A stretch of DNA of 64,000 nucleotides from Budorcas taxicolor (lineage: Eukaryota > Chordata > Mammalia > Artiodactyla > Bovidae): positions 59,358,724 through 59,422,723 of the forward strand of contig NC_068935.1 in assembly GCF_023091745.1 (NCBI RefSeq), in the 5' to 3' direction. Within the stretch, counting starts at the first letter, position 1, and every line of letters begins with the position of its first letter. The position numbers and the translations under genes are program-made. Below are positions 1 to 10,275 of the stretch, one piece after another. The notes beneath the pieces were generated by a model, which had not been told where the DNA came from, ran no database searches, and worked only from the letters and a program-made list of their open reading frames with translations.

Positions 1-180
1 GCTCAGCTGGTAAAGAATCCACCTGCAGTGTGGGAGCCCTGGGTTTGATCCCTGGGTTGGGAAGATCCCCTGAAGAAGGGAAAAGCTACCCACTCCAGTA
101 TTCTGGCCTGGAGAATCCCATGGACTGTATAGGCATGGGGTCACAAAGAGTTGAACACAACTGAGCGATTTTCATTTTCA
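1..180 (+). repeat. Bov-tA SINE, cut by the window edge
   Basis: Begins inside the tRNA-derived head (GCTCAGCTGGTAAAGAATCC) and runs through the GGGAAGATCCCCTG and CACTCCAGTATTCTGGCC body to a TTTTCATTTTCA tail. The first bases lie outside the window. Confidence 0.92.
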
Positions 181-2200
181 TGCATACTAATACAGAAGTT
201 GGGTTAATGTGGAAAGAGTAAGGATACTTTAACATTTTATAAATATTTCTGATTTTTTTCTCAAAACTGCTATACCTCTAAAACTGTCAGAAAATAAATT
301 TGTGCTAATTTATGATAATGTTGGTAATTTATTTCAGTGGCAAGAGGAAGCAAATACCATCTATTAAAACTGTATAGCTTAATCCCCTTTAAGAACACAG
401 TTGAAGTGGTTCCTGTAAGAGCTAACTGGGACAAACTTAGCAACTGAACAACAAAAATAGCAACAAAGATCCTTTTGAGTATTGATTTAAGCTTTGTTAG
501 GTGAGATGAGAGCAGTGTTTATAACCTATGGTTAGTATTTCTTCACTCCTAAGGCAAAATCCTTCTAAGTACTCTTAACAATGCACAATGAATTAGGTGC
601 TTTTCTATTCTGACCATTGGGAACAAGAACGGTCTCCAACCCTATGAGAGCTATCTAGCCACCGTGGCCCCCCTGATCTCCCAGCTCCATCTTCTCAACA
701 GAAGAAGACAATCAGGCTCCCCATTGTGCACCATGGTGTGCAGTCTCTCTCCAGGAAGTAAGTTGTAGGACATGCATCATTTGTTTTTTATCAGAAATCA
801 CCATCCTTTGTTGCCTAATTCCAATCATTTGCCAAGTTTTGTCTTGTCTATTTTGTACAGATAATTTTTAGTTGTTTCAGGTAGGTGTATAAATCTGGTT
901 CCTACTTTGTCTTGGCCAGAAGCAGAAGTTCTATATTCTGATTTTAAAACTCAAATTATCTATACATAACAAATGTCCCAATATATCAAACTAATTCAGA
1001 ATAAAACCAGAATTAGAAAACTGTTGGACACACATACACACAAGCACACACACGTCTATATGTTCATGTAGACATACACAAAACTGAAAGCATATATAAA
1101 AATAGCAATAATACTCTTCTCTTGCTAACAGAAATATATTTACTTAGGTATGTTTTCAATATTGTCTAACCCTCTGAAACACATATGAATGCCCTTCATA
1201 GTTTTAAAATATTATAAATATGTTAAATGTGATTTAGACTATCAAAAATAAGTATGCATTTTCTAGTTTTTCTCCAATAGTGATCAGCTTCTTGCTGGAT
1301 TCAGCTTTCCATATGCTTACTGTCTGTGAACTAGAAAGAAACAAAAAACTTGGACAGGGAGTCACTCAACTTATTTCACACTTGCAAATACAATGCCATG
1401 CAAATAAGAATCTCCTTGTTCATAAAACCCTCCCTCCATGTTATAGTACCTTAATGGTGATTTAAATTTGTATTCCTGTGTTTACTAAATAGATTAACCA
1501 CCATTTTATATGCTTATTGTCTATCTTTTCTTATGAAGAGTCTGTTCTGGTCTCTTGCACATTTTAATATTATGATGTCTTGTTAGTGGATGAAGTTGTA
1601 GAATTTCATAAATTTTGTAGAATCTATGTGGTAGGTATACACACATTCATAACACAATTTTTTAAACTTTTTTGTGCATTTGAAAATTTTTATTATAATG
1701 AAACATTGAAAGCAAGTTTCATTGTCACTCACTATTCTATATTGGGTGCATTATAATATAAAGAAAGAAGCAGAGGCAAGAATAAATTTCTTCCTTCAGA
1801 GGTAAAATAAAATTAACCATTCTACTTCACAGACATAGTCATTACTACTCCTACACTGATCATATAGTGAAGATATGTGATTTCCCAAAACTTTGAGATA
1901 GGCATTTCATTCAAGCTATTATCAAAGATAATTTTAGTATAGATTACTATTGATACTATGCCATTTTTCCCACCTGCAAGGAAGTCCTCATCGAATTTAA
2001 GCTCAAAAGTGATTTCCAGAAACTCATTGTGAGGGCATATCCCCTGGAGGGATACCAAGAATTGTATCAGGTAGTGCCAGCCTGGAAAAGACAAAAGCAG
2101 ACTAAGTACAGAAAATTGTTACACAGCTGATGAATGAACCAAGGGAGGCCACCTGTGAAGAAAGTAAGAAATCTCTACCATCTCCAGGTTTGGGGGGACC
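181..2200. other. AT-rich intergenic sequence, no gene recognised
   Basis: Mostly AT-rich. An imperfect CA-rich stretch lies at about 1027-1075. A 90-codon open frame on the minus strand (1822-2094) has no recognised domain. The sequence at 600-780 is more GC-rich but unidentified. Confidence 0.5.
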
Positions 2201-2692
2201 ATGGAGAAAGTGTTGACCATCTGCTGATGTCCATCTATAGAGGCTTCTCTTGTGTTGTTGGAAGAGGGCTGCTATGACCAGTGCATTTTCTTGGCAAAAC
2301 TCTATTAGTCTTTGCCCTGCTTCATTCCGCATTCCAAGGCCAAATTTCCCTGTTACTCCAGGTGTTTCTTGAATTCCTACTTTTGCATTCCAGTTCCCTA
2401 TAATGAAAAGGACATCTTTTTGGGATATTAGTTCTAAAAGGTCTTGTAGGTCTTCATAAAACCATTCAACTTCAGTTTCTTCACCGTTACTGGTTGGGGC
2501 ATAGACTTGGATAACTGTGATATTGAATGGTTTGCCCTGGAGATGAACAGAGATCATTCTGTCGTTTTTGAGATTGCATCCAAGTACTGCATTTTGGACT
2601 CTTTTGTTGACCATGATGGCTACTCCATTTCTTCTGAGGGATTCCTGCCTGCAGTAGTAGATATAATGGTCATCTGACTTAAATTCACCCAT
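2102..2692 (-). pseudogene. BovB endonuclease-domain remnant (inverted part)
   Basis: Open frame encoding part of the apurinic-type endonuclease domain (HYIYYCRQESLRRNGVAIMV, VIQVYAPTSNG, NWNAKVG, FGLGMRNEAGQRL). The catalytic DWNAKVG motif reads NWNAKVG, a change expected to inactivate it. The frame runs past the element edge at 2213 into flanking DNA and stops there. Confidence 0.85.
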
Positions 2693-5445
2693 TCCAGTCC
2701 ATTTTAGTTCGCTGATTCATAGAATGTCAATGTTCACCCTTTCCATCTCTTGTTTGACCACTTCCAATTTGCCTTGATTCATGGACCTGACATTCCAGGT
2801 TCCTATGCAATACAGCTCTTTACAGCATCAGATCTTGCTTCTATCACCAGTCACATCCACAGCTGGGTATTGCTTTTGCTTTGGCTCCATCCTTTCATTC
2901 TTTCTGGAGTTATTTCTCCACTGATCTCCAGTAGCATATTGGGCACCTAATGACCTGGGGAGTTCCTCTTTCAGTATCCTATCATTTTTCCTTTTCATAC
3001 TGTTCATGGGGTTCTCAAGGCAAGAATACTGAAGTGGCTTGCCATTCCCTTCTCCAGTGGACCACATTCTGTCAGATCTCTCCACCATGACCCACCCGTC
3101 TTGGGTTGCCCTGCAGGCATGGCTTGGTTTCATTGAGTTAGACAAGGCTGTCGTCCTAGTGTGATTAGATTGACTAGGTTTCTGTGAGTATGGTTGACCG
3201 GATGGTCAACACCAAAATCAGATTGATTATATTCTTTGCAGCCAAAGATGGAGAAGCTCTAAACAGTCAACAAAAACAAAGAACAGGAGCTGACTGTGGC
3301 TCAGATCATGAACTCCTTATTGCCAAATTCAGACTCAAATTGAAGAAAATAGGGAAAACTGCTAGACCATTCAGGTGTGACCTAAATCAAATCCCTTATG
3401 ATTATACAGTGGAAGTGAGAAATAGATTTAAGGGCCTAGATCTGATAGACAGAGTGCCTGATGAACTATGTACAGAGGTTCGTGACACTGTACAAGAGAC
3501 AGGGATCAAGACCATCCCCATGGAAAAGAAATGCAAAAAAGAAAAATGGCTTTCTGAGGAGGCCTTACAAATAGCTGTGTAAAGAAGAGAGGTGAAAAGC
3601 AAAGGAGAAAAGGAAAGATATAAGCATCTGAATGCAGAGTTCCAAAGAATAGCAAGAAGAGATACGAAAGCCTTCTTCAGAGATCAATGCAAGGAAATAG
3701 AGGAAAACAACAGAATGGGAAAGACTAGAGATCTCTTCAAGAAAATTAGAAATACCAAGGGAACATTTCATGCAAAGATGGGCTCGATAAAGGACAGAAA
3801 TGGTCTGGACCTAACAGAAGCAGAAGATATTAAGAAGAGGTGGCCAGAATACACGGAAGAACTGTACAAAAAAGATCTTCACGACCCAGATAATCATGAT
3901 GATGTGATCACTAATCTAGAGCCAGACATCTTGGAATGTGAAGTCAAGTGGGCCTTAGAAAGCATCACTATGAACAAAGCTAGTGGAGGTGATGGAATTC
4001 CAGTTGAGCTTTTTCAAATCCTGAAAGATGATGCTGTGAAAGTGCTGCACTCAATATGCCAGCAAATTTGGAAAACTCAGCAGTGGCCACAGGACTGGAA
4101 AAGGTCAGTTTTCATTCCAATCCCAAAGAAAGTCAATGCCAAAGAATGCTCAAACTGCCACACAATTGCACTCATCTCACATGCTAGTAAAGTAATGCTC
4201 AAAATTCTCCAAGCCAGGCTTCAGCAATACGTGAACCGTAAACTCCCTGATGTTCAAGCTGGTTTTAGAAAAGGCAGAGGAACCAGAGATCAAATTGCCA
4301 ACATCTGTTTGATTATGGAAAAAGCAAGAGAGTTCCAGAAAAACATCTATTTCTACTTTATTGACTATGCCAAAGTCTTTCACTGTGTGGATCACAATAA
4401 ACTGTGGAAAATTCTGAAAGAGATGGGAATACCAGACCACCTGACCTGCCTCTTGAGAAATCTGTATGCAGGCCAGAAAGCAACAATTAGAACTGGACAT
4501 GGAACAACAGACTGGTCCCAAATAGGAAAAGGAGTTCGTCAAGGCTGTATATTGTCACCCTGCTTATTTAACTTCTATGCAGAGTACATCATGAGAAATG
4601 CTGGGCTGGAAGAAACACAAGCTGGAATCAAGATTGCAGGGAGAAATATCAATAACCTCAGATATGCAGATGACACCACCCTTATGGCAGAAAGTGAAGA
4701 GGAGCTAAAAAGCCTCTTGATGAAAGTGAAAGAGGAGAGTGAAAAAGTTGGCTTAAAGCTCAACATTCAGAAAATGAAGATCATGGCATCCGGTCCCATC
4801 ACTTCATGGCAAATAGATGGGGAAACAGTGGAAACAGTGTCAGACTTTATTTATGGGGGCTCCAAAATCACTGCAGATGGTGACTGCAGCCATGAAATTA
4901 AAAGACGCTTACTCCTTGGAAGAAAAGTTATGACCAACCTAGATAGTATATTCAAAAGCAGAGACATTACTTTGCCGACTAAGGTCCATCTAGTCAAGGC
5001 TCTGGTTTTTCCTGTGGTCATGTATGGATGTGAGAGTTGGACTGTGAAGAAGGCTGAGCACCGAAGAACTGATGCTTTTGAACTGTGGTGTTGGAGAAGA
5101 CTCTTGAGAGTCCCTTGGACTGTAAGGAGATCCAACAGTCCATTCTGAAGGAGATCAACCCTGGGATTTCTTTGGAAGGAATGATGCTAAAACTGAAATT
5201 CCAGTACTTTGGCCACCTCATGCGAAGAGTTGACTCATTGGAAAAGACTCTGATGCTGGGAGGGATTGGGGGCAGGAGAAAAGGGGACGGCTGCGGATGA
5301 GATGGCTGGATGGCATCATGGACTCAATGGACGTGAGTCTGAGTGAACTCCGGGAGTTGGTGATGGAGAGGGAGGCCTGGCGTGCTATGATTCCTGGGGT
5401 CGAAAAGAGTCGGACACGACTGAGCGACTGAACTGAGCTGAACTG
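2213..5445 (+). mobile_element. BovB LINE, full length with inverted 5' part
   Basis: RTE-clade LINE of about 3.2 kb. The 5' UTR and endonuclease part (2213 to about 3200) is inverted (minus), and the reverse-transcriptase part and 3' end (about 3200-5445) is in plus orientation, ending in GACTGAGCGACTGAACTGAG. Both halves break at the same element position: GATGGTCAACAC is present at the outer end of the inverted part (2212-2225, reversed) and at the start of the sense part (3201-3212). The whole is flanked by the 12-bp target-site duplication ATGGAGAAAGTG at 2201-2212 and 5446-5457. This is the structure expected from twin priming. The reading frames are broken. Confidence 0.93.
3184..5300 (+). 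pseudogene. BovB reverse-transcriptase ORF, disrupted
   Basis: Two frames carry the product: 3184-3582 (linker) and 3592-5148 (518 codons, reverse transcriptase), with the 3' tail in another frame at 5085-5300. The first break is a TAA at 3580-3582. In the RT part the YADD box lies at 4663-4674 and the GDGIP motif near 3990. The second acidic residue of motif A is changed (FIDYAKVFHCVDH where FIDYAKAFDCVDH is usual). Non-functional copy. Confidence 0.88.
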
Positions 5446-5632
5446 ATGGAGAAAGTGGTGAGATCAGAGCTCAGAAGCTGGCATCATCATCAGTGCCTCT
5501 TACGGACCAAACCTATTTGAAAACCAGGTAGCAGGCTAACCTGAGAAATATAGCACATTGCACTGCAGAGTAGCACATGCTCAGGCCACAGAAAGCATGT
5601 GAAAGCAAACAGACTAATTGGCACTGGGAGAA

Positions 5633-5826
5633 ATGAAAGTGAAAGTCACTCAATCTTGTCTGACTCTTTGCAACCCCATGGACTATACAATCCATGGAAT
5701 TCTCTAGGCCAGAATACTGGAGTGGGTAGCCTTTTCCTTTCTCCAGGGGATCTTCCCAACGCAGGGATTTAACCCAGGTCTCCTGCATTGCAGGAGGATT
5801 CTTTACCAGCTGAGCCACAAGGGAAG
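5633..5826 (-). repeat. Bov-tA SINE
   Basis: Minus-strand ruminant SINE with the GAAAGTCACTCAATCTTGTC start and the TTTACCAGCTGAGCCACAAGGGAA end. Degenerate flanking repeats (GGCACTGGGAGA / GGCATAGGGAGA) suggest an old target-site duplication. Confidence 0.9.
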
Positions 5827-6168
5827 GCATAGGGAGAGTTCTCTTTTTTCCTTTTTTTTTTTTTTTGTTCTGGAAGATTTTGTGTTAGGTTAATGTTATT
5901 TCTTCCTTAAATATTTGGTAAAATTTACTGACAATACCTGAGTCTGGGCTTCTTTCTGGGAAAATTTTTAATTACTGATTTAATTTCTTTTATAGTTATA
6001 TAATTATTGAGGCTTAACAATTCCTTCTAACATACATTTTGATAAATTGCATTCATCAGGAATTTGAGAATTTTATGTACATTTTAAAATTTATTAACAA
6101 AAGTTGGCTTTAATATTTTTCTGGATCTTTAAAAAATTTTTTATATAGAAGCATTTTTATTGAAGTAT

Positions 6169-6384
6169 CTCTGGAAAAAAGAAAGAGAAGTCGTTTAGTC
6201 ATGTCTGACTTTGCAACCCCATGGACTGTAGCCTACCAGGCTCCTACATCCATGGGATTTTCTAGGCAAGAGTACTGGAGTGGGTTGCTATTTCCTTATC
6301 TGGGGAATCTTCCCAACCTAGGGATCGAACCCAGGTCTCCCACATTGCAGACAGACGCTTTGCCATCTGAGCCACCAGGGAAGC
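6169..6384 (-). repeat. Bov-tA SINE inserted in L1 remnant
   Basis: Typical minus-strand SINE, flanked by the 11-bp duplication TATTGAAGTAT at 6158-6168 and 6385-6395. Confidence 0.92.
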
Positions 6385-6719
6385 TATTGAAGTATAGTTG
6401 ATTTAAAATGTTGTGCCAATCTCTGCTGTTAGCAAAATGACTCAGTTATACAAACATACATTCCTTTTTGTAGTCTTTTCTATTATTTCATGGTCTTTTC
6501 TTTTTTCATTCTTGGTATCAGTTGTTTGTAACTTTTCTGACTTTTTCTCAGTATGTCTTATCAGTAATTTTATCAATTTTAGTATTTTTTTCAAGAACAA
6601 ACCTGGCTTTTGTACCCTTTCTATGGCATGCTTATTTACTATTTAGTTAATTTATACTTTTATTATTATTTTTTCCATCCTTCTTATTTTCAGTGGGTTT
6701 TATTTTCTATCTTTTCTTT

Positions 6720-6925
6720 AGTCTTTTTATTTTTTATTTTTTTTTATTTTTACTTTATTTTACTTTACAATACTGTATTGGTTTTGCCATACATTGACAT
6801 GAATCCACCACGGGTGTATACAAGCTCCCAGTCCTGAATCCCCCTCCCACCTCCCACCCCATATCATCTCTCTGGATCATCCCCATGCACCAGCCCCAAG
6901 CATCCTGTATCCTGTATCGAACTTC
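6720..6925 (-). mobile_element. Ruminant L1 3' UTR fragment
   Basis: T-rich start, then ATTGGTTTTGCCATACATTG and CACCAGCCCCAAGCATCC, the reverse complement of the ruminant L1 3' UTR; the same element recurs at 14518-14937 and 57196-57386. Confidence 0.75.
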
Positions 6926-7149
6926 CTTCTTTTCTAGTATGTACATTTAACCTTTAAATTTTTTCTTTACAAATGACTATTTTTGCTGTATCTCACAAGT
7001 TTGCATATGTAGCACTTTCATTTTTATTTCATTTGAAATGTTATCTACTTTCCATTGTGATTGTTTTTTGATCTTTGAGTTATTTAGAAGTGTGCTTCTT
7101 AATTTCCAGATGGGTATTTTCCTGTTATTTTTGCTGAACAGCAGAGATC

Positions 7150-7275
7150 TTCTGGAGGAGGAAATGGCAACCCACTCCAGTATTCTTGCCTGGAGAATCC
7201 CCTGGACAGAGGAGTCTGGCAAGCTACAGTCCACGAGGTCACAAAGAGTCAGACACGACTGAATCGACTCAACAT
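7150..7275 (+). repeat. Bov-tA SINE fragment
   Basis: Lacks the tRNA-derived head; begins in GAGGAAATGGCAACCCACTC and runs to AGTCAGACACGACTGAATCG. Confidence 0.85.
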
Positions 7276-7630
7276 GCACACACGCAGTCAGTATTCATTT
7301 AAATTTACCACATATTTACCATTTCTTTTGCTCATTGCTATGCTTTCTGTCTTTGAGCTTCCAACTGGGATCACTTTCATTTTGCCAGGAAACTCTATTT
7401 TATTATTGCTTTTCAGAAAGTTCTAATGGTGATGAATTTGCTCAGTTTCCGTTTGTCTGATAATGGACTTCTTTCTCCCTCATTCTTGAAGTATATTTTC
7501 TCTGGATATTGGATTCTAAATTTGAAGCTATACTTCTTTTGTGCTTTGCAGACATCATATCATTATATTGTGACTTTCATAATTTCTGTTGAGAATCCAG
7601 CTGTCAGTCTAATTCTTGCTCTTTCGAAGT

Positions 7631-8315
7631 ATGGTAGGCTGAATGAGGGCTTCCCTTGTGGCGCAGCTGATAAAGAATCCACCTGCAATGTGGGAGACCT
7701 GGGTTCGTTCCCTAGGTTGGGAAGATCCCCTGGAGAAGGAAACAGCCACCCACTCCAGTATTCTGGCCTGGAGAATTCCATGGACTATATAGTCCATGGG
7801 GTTGCAAAGAGTCTGACACGACTGAGTGACTTTCACTTTCACTTTTCAGGCTGAATGATGTGCCCATTCCCTGCAAGGACATCCATATTCAACCCCTGTA
7901 GCCTGTGTATACTGCTTTATATGGCAACTTAAGGATCCTGAGATGGGGAGATTATCCTGGATTATCCAGATGGGCCCTACTGTGATCACAAACGTCTGTA
8001 TAAGAGATAAGCAGAGAGAGACTTGACACAGACAGAAAGGAAGAAGCTGATGTGATCACAGAGGCAGAGACTAGAATGATGTGGCTACAAACAAGGAATG
8101 CTACCTGACACCAGAAGCTGGAAGAGGCAAGGAACACATTCTCCCCTAGAGCATCTGGAGGGAGAATAGTCCTGTTGACATCTAGACTTTGGCTTAGTGA
8201 TATTGATTTCAGGCTTCTGATTTCCAAAAGTGTGAGAGAATAAATTTCTATTGTTCTAAGCCACCAAATTCATGGTAATTTGTCACAGTGGCCATTGGAA
8301 ATTAATACTTGATTT
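7631..8315 (+). mobile_element. MLT1-type ERVL-MaLR LTR interrupted by a SINE
   Basis: Starts GGTAGGCTGAATGA, is interrupted by a SINE (7647-7847), and continues from 7859 to about 8315 through TGGGCCCTACTGTGATCAC-like motifs to GAATAAATTTCTATTGTTCT and AATTAATAC. This layout matches MLT1 LTRs. It is an old solitary LTR. Confidence 0.7.
7647..7847 (+). repeat. Bov-tA SINE inserted in the MLT1 LTR
   Basis: Full head-to-tail SINE flanked by the 11-bp duplication AGGCTGAATGA at 7636-7646 and 7848-7858. Removing it restores a continuous MLT1 sequence. Confidence 0.92.
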
Positions 8316-8974
8316 TTTTTCTTTTTTCAAACTTTTGCTTTGGTCTGCAATAGTTTTAAAATAATATACATAGAGTATATTTTTATCTTGCTTGTGTTCA
8401 TAGGCATTCTTTAATATCCTTGGTCAAGTAGGAAAGTTATTACCTTGATCTCTAGATATTGTGTTTGCTCCTTTCTCTCTAACTCCTCCTGGATTCCTTT
8501 TACACTACATTACACCTTGCCCCTGTATCCTCTATGTCTCTTACCCTATCTTATGTATTTTTCAGCTTTCTGTCTTTACTTCACTCTAGATATTTTCTCC
8601 TGATCTATCGCCTACTTTATTTTCTTTCCTACAGTGACAAATCTGTTGTTATACCTATTCATTTGTTTTCACTATCAGTAATTGTATTTTCAGCTTTAGA
8701 ATTTTCATTATTAGCAGTTTCCTAAAAAGAAAATTCTCAATCTATTGTTTCATTTCCTTGAACATATTGCACATTGTTACTTAAAATTTGTTACTAATGA
8801 CTCCTAAACCTGGAGTCCTCTGAGTCTGTTTTAGTTTTCTTTTCCAGTTTTTGTTGATGTTGTCATTATTATTGTTGTTATCGTCTATCGGGAGTCTCTG
8901 CCGCACTGAACTGGGAGGTGGGAGAGAGGAAGCAGTCTTCATTTAATTACCACAGATTCCAGTCTTATGAGATC
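8316..8974 (-). mobile_element. Probable old L1 remnant
   Basis: AT-rich stretch with pyrimidine-rich plus strand resembling antisense L1. No reading frame, tentative assignment. Confidence 0.35.
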
Positions 8975-9283
8975 TTTGAAAGTGAAAGTGAAAGTCACTC
9001 AATCATGTCTGACTCCTTGAGACCCCATGGAATATACAGGTCAGAATACTGAAGTGGATAATAGCCTTTCCCTTCTCCAGGGGATCTTCCCAACCCCGGA
9101 TCTAACTCAGGTCTCCTGCATTGCAGGTGGATTCTTTATCAGCTGAGCCACGAGGGAAGCCCAAGAATACTGGAGTGGGTAGCCTATCCCTTCTCCAGGG
9201 GATCTTCCCCACCCAGGAATTGAACCAGGGTCTCCTGCATTGCAGGCAGATTCTTTACCAACTGAGCTATCAGGGAAGCCCAT
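8975..9283 (-). repeat. Two adjacent Bov-tA SINE copies
   Basis: A first copy (about 8975-9162) ends in GAGCCACGAGGGAAGCCC and a second, partial copy (about 9163-9283) follows directly, ending in GAGCTATCAGGGAAGCCC. Both are minus strand. Confidence 0.88.
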
Positions 9284-9784
9284 GAAATCTTTGTACATAT
9301 TACCAAATAGATGTTTCTTGATTTGTTGTTCACCCTTAAGACCATTTGCAGAGTCTTTAAATGATTACCACTTTTGTTGATTGTATAGCTTTTACCCTTT
9401 CAGTGGTGAGTGGGTTAGCAAAACTCTGTCCAGTCATGCAGGAAGGTGATCTTTCTCCTTTACTGTTTAATTTACCAAAACTCTGAAGGTCCTCAAGTCT
9501 TTACTCTTTGCCCAGTCCTCTCTTAGGCCATGTACATGAATGCTCTTCCTTCTTCGGAATTTTGACCAAAAGTTTGCTCTTAAGTCAGCTGCCACCTAAA
9601 CTGTTTGCCACTTCTCTTGCTATCTCTTGGATTAAGATCTAGTCAAGATCTAAGAAGTAGAATGTAATCACGTTCCTCATGAAGATCCAATATTCCCTGG
9701 CATAGAGTTAATATTACATCGCCCATGATAGGTTGGAGTTGAAATTTGACCACCATGTGGCTGAGTATTAGTAGTTCCTTTGTA
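9284..9784. other. Intergenic, nothing recognised
   Basis: About 500 bp with no repeat, RNA gene or coding signal that I can identify. Confidence 0.4.
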
Positions 9785-10003
9785 TGCTTGCCATGTCACT
9801 TCAGTCCTGTCTGATGTTTTGTGACCCTTTGGACTGTAGCCCACAAGACTTCTCTGTCCATGAGATTTCCCAGGCAAGAATACTGGAATGAGTTGCCACT
9901 TCCTTTCCCAGGGGAACTTTTCAACCCAGGGATTGAAGCTGCCTCTTTTCCGTCTCCTGCATTGGCAGGCGGGTTCTTTAATCACTAGCTCTACCTGGGA
10001 AAT
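9785..10003 (-). repeat. Bov-tA SINE, diverged
   Basis: CACTTCAGTCCTGTCTGATG to CTACCTGGGAAATCC, minus strand. It is more mutated than most other copies here. Confidence 0.85.
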
Positions 10004-10275
10004 CCTTTAATATCAGTCAAACTTGGGGACGAAAATGGGAAACATTTAACTGATCTCATTGTAGGATGCTGTTATTCAGTTATTCAAATATGAAACAGGT
10101 TTGAAATCCATACCAACTGTAGGCCTCTATTGTGAGGCAATCTTTTTAAAGGAGTTCCCAAAACTTTTAAAAGCACATTTTTCTAGCAAAGAAACCATTT
10201 ACTATTAATATGTCACTCGCTGCCATGCTAAGTCCTGGCAGGAAGGATCCTGTGATTTGGGAAGTGCTTATGAGG

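Larger units (their letters stand above)
5840..7630 (-). mobile_element. Old L1 fragments with nested younger elements
   Basis: AT-rich sequence resembling the reverse complement of old mammalian L1 (for example the region around 6965-7140 and 7290-7600). It is interrupted by a SINE (6169-6384), a ruminant L1 3' UTR piece (about 6720-6925) and a SINE fragment (7150-7275). No intact reading frame. Confidence 0.6.

Noticed and set aside
3592..5148. 518-codon open frame as a functional reverse-transcriptase gene
   Set aside because: It is the RT part of a BovB copy whose 5' part is inverted, whose upstream frame ends in a TAA and whose motif A is altered; it is a retroelement remnant.
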